Shown one piece after another: positions 46,747-58,110 of a DNA stretch of 64,000 nt; position 1 is the first letter of the stretch, and every line of letters starts with the position of its first letter. Where the stretch lies: positions 24,389,501 to 24,453,500 of the forward strand of contig NC_080568.1 in the NCBI RefSeq assembly GCF_030253575.1. The letters run 5' to 3'. Below the pieces are notes generated by a model. It saw nothing but the letters and a program-made list of their open reading frames with translations, did no database searches and was not told where the DNA came from. The position numbers and the translations under genes were made by a program. This DNA is from Rhododendron vialii. Lineage: Eukaryota; Streptophyta; Magnoliopsida; Ericales; Ericaceae.

Positions 46747-47020
46747 TTAAAGCTATCAAAAAGAATAAGTAAAAGAAATTATTTTCCTTGTGTGTTCGTT
46801 CAACAATAATATTTGCCAAAAAACTACAATAATTATTATTTTTTCTTCAGGAAAGCGCTTATTAGTGGAAGTGTTGAAGCAGAGTCTCATAATTTTCTCG
46901 GTAATTAAGGAAAGTTCACTCTTTCATCTTCCTCGTTCTTTTCCATACACCCGAACAGGCCCTTAGAGTCAAATTTTAGGTTTCCGTAAGGTACTCCATG
47001 ATTTTGATTCTCGCGCTTTA

Positions 47021-47934
47021 AGGCTCCGTTCAGTTGCCAGGAATGTTGTACCGAAAAATTATTCTCATAACAAGTTAAGTAAAGTGAAATAAAAGAAAAA
47101 GGAATCTAATTTCGTGTGAGTGTTCATTTGACAATTTTTTTTTGCAGGAAAATTAAAGTTTAATGGTTCATTTGCCTAGAAAAAACACTTATGAGAAACT
47201 TCTTTATTTTTATTCTCGTTGCTAATTTTAAATAAAAGTAACTTTGAGAGCTAAATAATAGGCTATCATATTTCAAAAATTAAAATATTTTTTATCTAAT
47301 GCAAAGCCTTAACATGAAATAAAAAAATCGACTTGCAATTCCATATTCAATATGCTATATTTTGAATGGTCATGCAAATCCCTCATTTAAATTGACATTC
47401 TTTGATAATCAACCGTACAAATGAAGTTTAAAAAATAAGTAGATAATAACTAAATAAATAAATATTAAACAATCGTGCTTGATTAGTTGCCGATGCAAAA
47501 ACTCACTGAAAATTATTTAGTACAAAACAAAATTGAAGACCAATGACAAGATAAATAAATACTTTCAAAAAAAATAAACTATCAATTTTTTTTTCAAAAC
47601 AATTATTTCAGAAAGCACCATAGTAGTCAAAATTGTTGTTGCTCACATAAACCTTAAAGTGTCTTTCTAAGAACCTAATTCGTATTTTTTAGTATTGGCG
47701 TCATTCACATTTATTCTTACCCGCCAATTATTTTGGCCCTACAATGGAAAAAAACTTTTCCCGTTACGCAAAATCCTATACTTTTGGCCGGATCACTTTT
47801 GCAAAAAAGTATATCTTGCAAGAAAACTAAAAACAAGTTTCCCATTACTTTCCTACCAACTAAACACTACAAAAGTTATGAGAGAGTTGATTTTCCCATC
47901 ATTTTCTGTACCTTTCTGGCAACTGAACGGGCCT
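47021..47934. mobile_element. Tourist-like element, about 0.9 kb, GGCTCCGTTCAG ends
   Basis: Ends AGGCTCCGTTCAGTTGCCAG and CTGGCAACTGAACGGGCCT are inverted. Same end family as 10649-10934 but longer, with an AT-rich interior and no transposase. The target duplication is not clear here (TTA left, GAT right). Confidence 0.7.
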
Positions 47935-48250
47935 GATTCATGGTTGCAAATTTGAAAATGTACTTCAACTTTTTAAAGGCTTATGTGGTATTTTTCTCAT
48001 CTCTAAATTTGTCATCAATCCATCCTCTCTAACCATGGTGTCAAATTTTATTACAATTATTTTACACCTTTTGAAATTTGTTTGGCTATAGTTGTATTAA
48101 CTAAATGTAATTTATACGAACAAATTTTGCCGTCTTTATATGTTTATTTTTTACATCAAATTTATACTAAAACACACTTTTTAGTTTTTATTGATGAAAA
48201 ATAAATTCAACTACACCACACCTTAAATAAACAATTGAAATAGATAGAAA
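47935..48250. other. AT-rich spacer, nothing identified
   Basis: No exon, RNA or repeat end recognised. Confidence 0.4.
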
Positions 48251-48300
48251 CTAGCGTTTGTGCCCGTCCAATGCACGGGATAAAAAAATTACATTGGTTT
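48251..48300 (-). mobile_element. Helitron 3' terminus (first of two)
   Basis: On the minus strand CCCGTGCATTGGACGGG can form a hairpin. It is followed after ten bases by CTAG and a host T, the hallmarks of a Helitron 3' end. The matching 5' end was not found; 48301-49010 may be its remains, cut by the next Helitron. Confidence 0.6.
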
Positions 48301-49010
48301 TTTTCGACTCCACGTATTGAATGGACACAATGCTAGTGATAAAAAAGATAGTCTAATACTTTTTTGGTCCCGTGTATGATGCACACTAGCGTCGGTCTCA
48401 AAGATATGTGTAGTGGAAAATGAATTTGAAATACCATGTGACGGTACCCCAGCAGGGTCATAGAATAGTACTTTTTTCGTGTGATTCTCCTCGTTTGTTC
48501 ATTTCATAGTTCAAGACACATCTCGCGATATTTTTTTTTTGTCATACAGTATACATCAGCGGGAGTTAGCGGGGTGTTAATATGTTAGTCAACGAGGGTT
48601 TAGAGGCTATCCATAGAAAACTGTTCCCCATGGGACTCGAACTCATGTCACCACTGAGGAGAGAAATGAGACAACCAACTTGAAAAGATTGGTTTCTCCA
48701 TCTCGTGATATTACTCGGTGCAAGTTTTGATATCCAACAGCTCGACAAAACCATAACCAAGTATGACATTTGGACGACATCTCACCACGTACCAATGTGG
48801 ACATTCTCATACTCTTTAAGGTATGCCGAAGGTTTTGCCAATACTTTCTTGGAATTCTGTAGGACTTCGCTGGTGGTGAATTTTTGAGGAGAGGATATCT
48901 ACCAGAACTTTTCTCAGATAAATGGAGAGGAATCGTGGTTCAAATTAAAGAAGGAGAACAACTATAAAGTATGAATCAAATCAAGGGGGAAGCCGGCCTT
49001 TTATAAGTAA
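48301..49010. other. Probable Helitron remnant, no gene
   Basis: Lies between two Helitron 3' ends. Includes T-rich tracts and repetitive text around 48590-48680. No supported coding sequence. Confidence 0.35.
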
Positions 49011-50819
49011 CTAGGTGTTGCCTCGTGCAAGGCACAAAAATCATACCCGTTGAAGGGGACATTTTGTTTTAGGGCAGAAATTGCTGCTATTTTTTATTGT
49101 TAGGGTGGGAATGTAGGAGTGCAGCAAAAGCAATTGACAGTCACAACGAATGAAATAACATCAATGGGAAAACTTCAGCAGCATCATTTTTTTTTCCATT
49201 GAGTGAAAGCATGCTTGTGAGAGGGTTGGAGCTATGAAATTTGCATCTAGCAGTTGGAATCGGGATCACAAAAAATAACTTCATAGTCCTTCCAAACGTT
49301 GAGAGGTGACAAGGAGGAAAAAGCAAACAACACCACTCTAGTCCTTGATGAATTAGGAGCTGAATGAGGAGCAGATATGCAAGCATAGCATATGCAGCAT
49401 GAGTTGTACATCAGCCTCAACATCAGATATTGACAAATGACATAAACGAAGGAAAGAGCAAGGCTAGCAACTTAAGCTCCACCCTTGACAGCAGCAAGAC
49501 ACATAATAGTTTCTTAGCCCTCCACAAAATTTGGAGTTGATAAGAGCACGGTTCATGGATTAACAGCAGCACAACCAGATCTCTTAGCCCTTACAAAAGA
49601 GGAGTGGAAGAGAGAGCCTCAAAAAGACACAGGATACAAAGAAAATAGACACCACGACCATTTTGTTGAGGGAAAAGAAGACGAACATGTAGTATAACAA
49701 TTGACGAAGGGGGAGCAAATGCATTTACTTAATTCAGGACATAAAATCAACGACCACTTAGCAATAGGATCATATCTGCAAAGAGGGAAAAAATCCCAAA
49801 TCAGAACAAAAGTTCAACCAAAACTTGAAAATCATCCTCGAACCAAGTCATAGCTAGTTTCTAATCTTTTCACCCTTCCTGACAAATCTGACCAGTACAA
49901 TCTGTTGCTAGTTAGCATAAAGAAATTAGTTCTAAGAAAGTAACTAACGATTGATCTGCATTACTCACTTAAAATCAAAGTTCTAATTGTCTAATATGGA
50001 ATTGTAATTTATTTGCAAAAATTCAAAGTGAGGTTCAATGTTTCTATTTGCTTTTCAACTACACTATTTGAAGTTCAAATAATAGCATGTTTGAATGTGC
50101 ATGTCATTTGCTCCAGAAGGAACCACGTGCCGCTGGTATAATGAAATATAGGGCATAGTTGGAAAAAAATTGTAACCATAATAACCTTCTCCTTTCCTTT
50201 CAACATGGGGGATAAAATGAAAGCTGGCTTACTTTCACAACCTGCTGAGTTGGGATTTCAGAACATTGTATTTCAAAGTGGGTAGGAAAAGCGATTTTAA
50301 AGGGAAATATGAAGCAAAATTAACTTTTATACAATGTACCTTCTGGATTTGGTATAGTGTGAAGTTTGCAAGCAGGGTCACAAATGAGAGGTGTATGAAC
50401 TTCCTTGCATGGAAGCGAGCTCAGAGGCAACAAGGTTAAAAAATATGCCAGTGGTTCAAAGTTGTTAGCTGTGAGAAGTTGATTTAATGAATCAGGTAGT
50501 CATTCTTTGTAGTGATGTTGGTGCCTTTCTCATCTCATGATGCATCTGATTAGCATTGGGACAGGATATGAATGCCACTATATCACATTCAACAAGTATT
50601 CTATGCTAAAAGGCATTGAAGAATTTCTGTAGTTTACAAGCATTTATTTTTTATTTCTACGACAAACACTTCTCTGTAGCATGCTAGCAAACAACCTATC
50701 TTTTACTTAAGAGGATTTTAGACATGTCCATCTCACACAAGTAAATTCAGTTGAGTGCAACTTAATACAATCTTGCAGATACAAAAGCATGCAGCAAACT
50801 AAGAATACTTTGCAAGGGT

Positions 50820-51040
50820 ATTATGGGTATTAAGGCCATAATCCGGTTTAGGGCAGGAATAGAGGAGGTATAAATATTTTCTATTGTAAAACCCTATGTA
50901 CTGTGATCATCAATAAGAAAGACTGCTCTCTCGCTTCCGTGTATGTACCCGGTTTTGGAAAACCACGTATATTGTTGTGTCGATTTCTTTACTATTTTAT
51001 ACTCGTGAATCGTGTGCGTGTGTGTTACGATCCTAACATA
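50820..51040. mobile_element. Possible Copia LTR fragment
   Basis: TATAAATATTTT near 50870, an AATAAG-type polyadenylation stretch near 50915 and an end like GATCCTAACA resemble the 3' part of a Copia LTR. On the other strand the segment starts TGTTAGGATCG. Neither orientation shows a partner LTR or target duplication. Confidence 0.35.
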
Positions 51041-51229
51041 ACTGGATCCCGGAACAAAGACACATTTGATTGTTAATTTCAATGTAGCAGATAGATAAAG
51101 GCATATATCTGCACGGACTGTGCAAGAAAGATTGGTTGGATTAGCCCACAAAATTTGAATATCACAAAATCTATAACTAAGTAGAAGACCAATTACCTTG
51201 ACTGGAAGCCTCAGGTGTATTACCCAACC

Positions 51230-52534
51230 TGAAATCCTGAAATTGAATAAGATCTCTGTTCATCTGCTTCAAGTTTTCACGGCTTGATAGGAACACAATT
51301 CTCCAGGTGGAGGCTGGATTCTAGCTGCATGTCCACTCACATGCAGAATTCTTCAAAGATCTCTATTCAGCTTTGAGTCCAGCCAGAATAATTCATATTC
51401 GACATAACCACATTGTACAATTGCATCGTAATAAGTTTGATACATGTACTCTGCACAACACAAGCCTTTTAAGAATAGAATCAACATAATACAGAAATCA
51501 GACGGAAAGGAGAAATTGACCAGAAATCTATGAATAAAAAGTGAACTACTCTCAAAAAACACATAATATGTATGCCATGGTCTGTTTGATTTATGTTAAC
51601 TGAACATCTTTAGAAACAATCCATCCATTTTCAAGATAAAACGGCGTGTTGTCCACACCCTCAGCTAAAAACAAAACCACCCCGTTTAAAAAAAATGCAC
51701 AATGGGGAAAAGTTATAGTTGGAATCAATGGGTGCAATATTGCTGCTAAATGAAATGATCTTAGCAACGTCCATCCATGAAAGATGAAATTTTTTTTATT
51801 TGCCTAATTTCCCTCAAAAAAGAACTCACTCTTTTGCTGATTGTACACACAGTTCCTTCAACAATAAAAGCATACCTTCCAATCAGAGTAAACTAAAGTC
51901 TCGTTAAGATCCAACACAAGAGTGAACGCATGCCGCTCCAATGGTTGCAAATCTGGAAGAAGCTTATCTGAGGGAGGTTACAAGGAAAGATTTGGCTCTG
52001 GACAAGGCTATGCACCCGGACATGTTTTTCAATTTTACTCTTGAGATCCAAGCAAAGTTCAATGGATTTAGCTGACACTGCAATTGGGGGGAAAAATAAA
52101 TGCAATTATTGGTCATACAAAATAAATAAGACCAATAATGACAAACGTAAGTAGCAGAATACCTTTGATAGTTGTTGAAGAACTCAGAGTAACATCATGA
52201 AAATAAAGGAACCGATGAAAAGAGGCCATGGAAATTTTAAGGACTTGAATAGTTCAAGGGAATTTTAAAAACAAAGCTAATCTGCTCAACTGAAAGTGTG
52301 ATCATGAGTTAACTTAACAGCAAAAAGTATGCTCAAAAAGTATGAACTGAAAGTGTGGGAAACTATTGTATGGTGACTGAAAAATAAGCTTTTGCAAAGA
52401 ATGTTATACACAACAAACACAGAGAGAAGGGAGGCAGAGGATGCAAGAGCAAAATGAGTAAGGATCAAGAAGAGAGTACCAAGGTTCAAAGTCTCACATG
52501 TCATTGCAGCAGCATGGAGAAAACCCTGAAACTT
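51230..52534 (-). pseudogene. TIM50: Decayed TIM50-like gene fragment
   Basis: Remains of TIM50, the mitochondrial inner-membrane translocase receptor with an FCP1-like phosphatase fold. On the minus strand: exon-like 52534-52498 (KFQGFLHAAAMT, donor GTGAGA), 52077-52016 (SAKSIELCLDLKSKIEKHVR) and about 51970-51876 (DKLLPDLQPLERHAFTLVLD, then LNETLVYSDWK and a donor GTATGC; DLNETL is the DxDxT/V-type site, altered as in TIM50). Next is 51450-51367 (MYQTYY, CGYVEYEL, SKLNRD), then 51355-51230 (VSGHA, ENCVPIKP-stop-KLEAD, DLIQF). The RERGW...VVYSDQ part of the domain is missing, tryptophan is a TGA in the last block, and frames shift between blocks, so it is not functional. Original introns are kept, which indicates DNA-level capture, not retroposition. 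Confidence 0.8.
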
Positions 52535-53030
52535 CTGCATGAAGGATAAAATAAAATATCAAAACAACATTGTTATATAAGAGAAATTCCCATCAAAGCT
52601 GTAAATAAAATACTACTCACTTTTCTACAAAATTACTGGACCAATCCTATTCATACATAAAAAGGCTCTCTCCTTTATGTACTTTCTTAAATCTTTTTTT
52701 TTCCTTTGTTCATTCAGAAATTGCACCATTTTGGTGTGTGCAGTGCCACATAGATACCTCCAAACAATTTAGTTTCTATCAGGAAACTACACAACTTTCA
52801 CAAGTCAAAAACAGATAAATGCTCCGAAAAGTATTTTGGATCCATTTGGGAATACATTCTCTTCGAAAATTCAGGTTGCAATGGATCAACCTTGTCTAAA
52901 TAGACATCACCATATACACACATTACCTCCAAAATTTGATAAAATATTTTAGTCTGTAGATGTTAGGTGACCTAATATTAGTCTTGATTTCGATCAATAA
53001 TAGCTCACCTCTGGAAAATAGCTATAGGTA

Positions 53031-53107
<77 letters not shown>

Positions 53108-53522
53108 CTTGCTCAAAGACTTCTGCCATCACATAAACCTATTGTGATAGCGAATTCTGACAAAACTGAGTGAGCCTGTCTGTTTATGGATTTTTGGGGG
53201 CAATAGTGATAGACTAAACAACAAGAATGAATCCAAATCACACCAAGAAGCTTTGCCATCTAAGCTAGCTGACACCATACACACTTCCTAGTTTTAATGC
53301 AGATTTAGTCAAATCTAAGTTATGACCATCTGCCGTAACCTACTAAAATAAAGGTATCCTGATAATGCCTTGAACACAATCTAAAGGCTATGTAATCATA
53401 CTGAACAACAAGAAATAAGGCTACTGTCATCAGCAGGAAATGCAATCAAGACCTTACCCAATGAAAAGGCGAAAAGTGATTAGTGGGAAATTTAAAAATG
53501 AGTATGGTATACAGTAGCAACC

Positions 53523-53616
53523 TTTGCTAATATATGGAGTTCAATATTTTCCGGGTTTGCAGATGTGACACCCAAGCTGCTTAATAGAACTCTATCCTCC
53601 ACTTCTTCTTTCATTT
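53523..53616 (-). pseudogene. Exon-like fragment of an unrecognised gene
   Basis: On the minus strand an open stretch reads MKEEVEDRVLLSSLGVTSAN, then PENIELHILAK, and is followed by GTTGCT. The biased amino-acid pattern looks like a true protein exon, but upstream and downstream text does not continue it. I cannot name the family. It may be another piece carried by the Helitron. Confidence 0.4.
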
Positions 53617-55050
53617 ATTGCCACGTCCTTAGTCAAGAGATCATTTGTGCAATACTTACCAATCAAAACTTAAGCCTTATAAACTTCTAACCATGACTTT
53701 AGTAGCTCAACATATATGCTAATAATGTTCCACTAAAACCAGTAAACTATCCCAATTTAAGCACCGGCTACCACTGAAAAGCCACACAAGTAACAAGCAT
53801 GCATAATGCAGTGTCATCCAAAGAACCCAAATTAGTTGTGACGAAACATTAGTCCAAAATTTAGCCATTCATAGGCTACGTGCTATGCACGTTTCAGACA
53901 TGCCCATTGCTGGATGGATATGGAAAAATTTACATAATTTACATTAATGTAGTACATAAAGCATGAGAGCATAGATTGAACAAAGTTGAAACTGAAACTG
54001 TGTTTTGCTAGGCCACATTAAACTGAAAAGTTTCTTAGAAAAATGATTTGTGGTATAGAACATAGACCAGCAAATTTTCAAAAAGCATTGACCAAAGAAA
54101 GTAGAATAGCAGCATGCTAAATCTACTCATCTAGCATCAGAGTTGCTTAGACAGTCAGTTTTCTTGGTGTTGCTCCTTGTTTCTGTTTCTGCCTTGAAAA
54201 TTATAACTCGCACCAGAAGCATGAAAATTATAACTCACACTCTTCATTCATGTAAAAAAAAAACATCGAGATCGAAAATAACGTTTTTCATACTTGATCT
54301 AAGAAGCACCACCCTCTTTGTACTTGAATAGCCAGTCATAAAAATGAACCACCAGTGAATATAGACTTCGTAAATATGGAATCCCTAAAACAAAAGTAGT
54401 AAACTAATGAGAATTGAGAAACCTAACTCTAATTTTCAATGTTCTGATTGAAATCGCACCTTTTTGTAGATGGAAGACCAGTTTAACCTAATACTAGAAC
54501 ATAAAATGCCATAAAGAAAACTCAAACATCATAAACACGTATAAAAAAGAGAAATCAAGTGAAGACATGCAAAAGCTACTAAAAACCACAAACAGTGTAA
54601 TTAATACAACACCTTCGCAAATAAGAAACCCAAAACATGAGAAGCCCCAATTTATTTGAGTGGATCAGTTAGGGTTTCAGTAATCGAGAAACGTACGTAA
54701 ACATACAACAGGATTGTGAAGACCAGCACATAAAAACAATAGACGAAAATAAAAAACCAACAAAACAAGGAGACTACACGAACATGCATAAATTCAAGTT
54801 TCAGCGAGCAACAAACACACAATGCACAAACAACATAATACAAGAACAGCAAAAACGAACACGAATTTATCAGACCCCAAAACGAAGGACCCAAAAGGAC
54901 ACCCACCACATATGCGCTAAACATAAAGCATAGACCACGGGGAGCAAAAAAAAAGTAACTGGAACAGTCACTTGTCACTGTGACGCGCACAGCAAAACCA
55001 AACCCTGGAAAACAAACAAACAACATAAGAGAGCACAGGTAAAATTACTA

Positions 55051-55173
55051 GGAAAATGATATTGGCACTCCAAAAATTGATGCAGGCACTCCAAAAAACT
55101 AAGGAAAGTGCTTTGGAATTACACTAATTTTCGAGTGCCAGCATCAATTTTTGGAGTGCCAATATCATTTTCC
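55051..55173. mobile_element. 123-bp foldback MITE with 8-bp target duplication
   Basis: GGAAAATGATATTGGCACTCC at the left end is matched by its inverse GGAGTGCCAATATCATTTTCC at the right. AATTACTA flanks both sides (55043-55050, 55174-55181). Nested in the Helitron. Confidence 0.85.
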
Positions 55174-56119
55174 AATTACTATCAGCGGGAAAAAGAAAGA
55201 GACAAGGCAAAAAAACGCTCTGCACACTGGTAAAAGTAGCCAAATAGCAAACAAAAAAGGAAACACCCCAAAACTGCGGGCTGAACTTGGAACTCAGAAC
55301 TCACCACACAAACCCTAACATGCCTTTATATATACTAGCAACTACAAGACGGTAAAACAAGCAGCACAACCAGAAACCACAACTAAAACGCACCCAACCA
55401 ACGGTAAGGCACACAACCCAACCACAAACAACAACCCAAATGCACCCAGCGCACAAGACCACAAACATTCCCAAAGAACCACACCGTAGTCGACGACGCG
55501 AAGCAAAGCAACAAAGACATAAACCAGAGATCCAAGGGTTAATAACAAAGACATCCATCCCTCAAAATGAAACGACACTGTTTAGAGAATAGTATCCCTA
55601 ACGAAGCCAACACCGTTAATTACACCAACTGCACCTCCGTTTCACCATTGTTGTTCATTTTTTCTTTTCTTTTTTTGAAATTTCACCATTGTTGTTCCAT
55701 AGTTCTTGTTTCCACCCAACATCACATAAAAAAAAAAACCCTCCCTTTAGAGGGATCCACCTCAATCTCACTGAGGAAGTGCCATTACCTCTTGCAATGA
55801 AATTTTCTAACCTCACTTGTGAAAATCGTAGAAGCAGAGAACACATCTGTTCAACCCATATGCAAATTCTAACAAGAACCCAGTCAATGAAAAGGTTGTA
55901 TTTTTTCAGAATATGCTTACAAAATGATTTTCGTAACAAGACTTGAAGCTTTGGTTGACAAACCCCATTCTGTTTCTGTATGAAATTACAAAACCTAACT
56001 TTTGTTTCCTGGACTAAATATAGAAGAACCAAAACAAGCCCTAACTTTGGAAAAAGGTTTAGAAACGATGGCGGGTTTTGGCTGGATAGAAAACGTAAAA
56101 CGATGGCGAGTACTCACCT

Positions 56120-56400
56120 CCGACGAGACGACGACGAAACACGCAGAAAAGAAGAGAAGACACCAGAAGCAATCCAGCAAAACCCACCGTCAGCCCACAG
56201 TACCCACCAACAGCGTAATAAAGAAGCCAGCCCAAATAAACGGACTACAAAGGAGAGCAGGTAAAAAGAAAACGGGAAGAAAAAACCCTAATCGCAACAG
56301 TTACCTCAAGGCGGCAAGCAGAAACGCAACCAACGGCAAGGAATACCCTCAAGCCCACTGTTCAACAGGGGGAGTTTCAATTGGGGGCTAATGTGTCCCA
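56120..56400 (-). other. 5'-exon-like segment with splice donor inside the Helitron
   Basis: Minus-strand text rich in TTCTTCTCTTCTTTTC and CGTCGTCGTCTCGTC ends in CGGAG followed by GTGAGTACTC, an excellent donor. It could be the captured 5' leader of a gene or a Helitron-driven transcript start. No long frame supports a protein. Confidence 0.35.
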
Positions 56401-56897
56401 AATTGCCTCCCGGCAAAGCTGTAAATTGCCCAAAATCAAGGGGCAAAATTGTCCGAAATTGAAAATTGGCAAGCCATAACCTCCCCTTATTATTCACAGT
56501 AGGAGATAAATATAAAATTCACATAATTATCGCATCTATATTAGGAAATCCAACTGTTGACATTTTGATTCAGTTTGTCAAATTTCTAGTTGTGACAAAT
56601 ATTTGTCATTTATTGCACTGAGATGATTCCTGTTTGCTTTTTATTTGCGGGAAACCTCAACAAATATCTTTTTGAATTCTGGAGAGTATCTTTTGTTTTC
56701 TTTTGATGCATGAGATGCATGTGAGGATTACAATGGTGACATTGAGATGACACATTTAGTAATTTTAGAGACAAAATGGGTTATCACTAGTCATTAGATC
56801 CTGCTGCCTGAGTTAAGGCCCAAGAGACCGTCGCTTTAGGTCCCAAAAGATATGTAAAACTTAGGGACCCTAATTATTATTTTTACCCAATATATAA

Positions 56898-57568
56898 GGG
56901 CCCGTTCCAGAACCGAAATAAGAACTTATTTTTTGTCTAATAAGAAGCCTTGTTTCGGAAAATAAGAAGGTTGGTACTTATTTTGGAAGAATTTATATAG
57001 GTACCGACCGGCCGGGGATGGAAATCGTACCGACGGCCGCGCCGGGCCGTCTCCGACCACCGGATGACCGATCCAAGCCGTCTAAAAATTCTATAAAAAA
57101 AAAAACCGAGGGAGACTTCGCGGGAATTAACGGCATCCGAGGTGTGTAGGGTGCTCGATCCGAGCACCCTACACACCTCGGATGCCGTTAATTCCCGCGT
57201 AGGCCCTTTCGGATTTTTTTTTTAGAATTTTTGGACGGCTAGGATCGGCCGTCGGTACGATTTCCCTCCGCCGGCGCCCATTCTCATAGCAACAGTCTTA
57301 TTTTTTGTATAAGGCAACTTCAAGCTAAAAAATTATGTGTTTACGCAAATAATTTTCTTATCACTATGGATCTTATTTGATAGATTTCATTGAGATCTTT
57401 AATACGGTGCAAAAAAATTTGAATATTTATTTTCATTTACATTATTTTTGAGTTTGAAAATGTGAAAGGAATTTTTTATTTGGGTTTTGTGGAATGACCC
57501 TTTTTATTTTTTAATAAGAATTTCCAAAATAAGTACTTATTTTTTAAGAAGGTTTCCGAAACGGAGCC
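56898..57568. mobile_element. PIF/Harbinger-like element with internal palindrome
   Basis: Ends GGGCCCGTTCCAGAACCG and CGAAACGGAGCC are inverted, with TAA on both flanks (56895-56897, 57569-57571). Inside, about 56998-57270 is a second inverted repeat (GGAAATCGTACCGACGGCCG / CGGCCGTCGGTACGATTTCC) whose core is the perfect palindrome at 57119-57199. No transposase. Confidence 0.75.
57119..57199. repeat. Perfect 39-bp inverted repeat with three-base loop
   Basis: The 39 bases at 57119-57157 (CGCGGGAATTAACGGCATCC onwards) are exactly complementary to 57161-57199, separated by ATC. GC-richer than its surroundings. Confidence 0.95.
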
Positions 57569-57629
57569 TAAGTCCACCATTATTTTGCATAACAATACTT
57601 AGGGGCCCAATTTAAACCCGAAAAGTCAT

Positions 57630-57761
57630 GAGAAAATGACGGCCAAAGACGTGTTTTGATAATTAATACCCGCCAAGGACATGCTGAGAACATTTGTTAA
57701 TGCTGAAAATATCATTGGCGGGTATTAATTATCAAAATACATCCTGAACTGTCATTTTCCC
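57630..57761. mobile_element. Foldback MITE (family A, copy 2) with 9-bp target duplication
   Basis: Inverted ends GAGAAAATGAC / GTCATTTTCCC and inner GTGTTTTGATAATTAATACC / GGTATTAATTATCAAAATAC. Identical flanks AAAAGTCAT at 57621-57629 and 57762-57770. Same family as 915-1049. Confidence 0.9.
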
Positions 57762-57770
57762 AAAAGTCAT

Positions 57771-58110
57771 TTTAAACTTAAGGCCACAGGCTTCGTTGTT
57801 TCGACCCAAATCCTCCTCCTCTGCTTGGATCTGGTGGTGTGTAGTATTCGGCAACAGCTCTAATAAGAAGTAGGATGGTTAGGAGGGGGTTTCATTTTCT
57901 CTTTGTTTTCTATCGATTTTTAGGCTTATCCTGAGTTTCCCCGACTAGTTTCCCCAGTTCGGTAGAGTTTCCAGTCTGAGTTTCCCCGGATCTGGAGGGC
58001 AGTGGAGGTGGGCAAATAACTCCGGTTGTTTTGGCTCTTCGGGTAGATGGTAGATGGTTAGGGGCTGACTGCGGCTTCAGGCCTCCGGTGGTGGCGGCGC
58101 CTTGTTGGCC
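57771..58110. other. Short spacer left of the Gypsy element
   Basis: GC-richer than the surroundings with CCGGTGGTGGCGGCGCC near 58086 and GAGTTTCCCC-type words repeated near 57931-57990. No coding frame is supported. Confidence 0.4.

Larger units (their letters stand above)
49011..56506 (-). mobile_element. Gene-carrying non-autonomous Helitron
   Basis: Read on the minus strand, the element starts TCTCCTACTGTGAATAATAA at 56506 after a host A. It ends with the hairpin TGCCTTGCACGAGGCA followed by ACACCTAG at 49011 and a host T. The TC start, CTAG end, hairpin and A|T insertion fit Helitrons. It lacks Rep/helicase sequence, so it is non-autonomous. It carries decayed TIM50 exons (51230-52534), another exon-like block (53523-53616), a 5'-exon-like segment with a strong donor near 56129, a possible Copia LTR fragment, a TC/AC microsatellite (53034-53104) and a foldback MITE. 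That both ends belong to one element is inference. Confidence 0.62.

Noticed and set aside
51893..52105. Reading 51893-52105 on the minus strand as one uninterrupted exon
   Set aside because: The TIM50 blocks in it are in two different frames, so the single frame ending ICNHWSGMRSLL is not the ancestral one.
54652..55026. Minus-strand 124-codon hydrophobic, Cys/Phe-rich frame
   Set aside because: The composition follows from T-rich non-coding DNA, with no plausible start context or homologous motif.
56002..56391. Plus-strand 129-codon basic frame
   Set aside because: It overlaps a minus-strand segment with a strong splice donor and lies in the Helitron 5' part; Lys/Arg richness reflects the A-rich strand.
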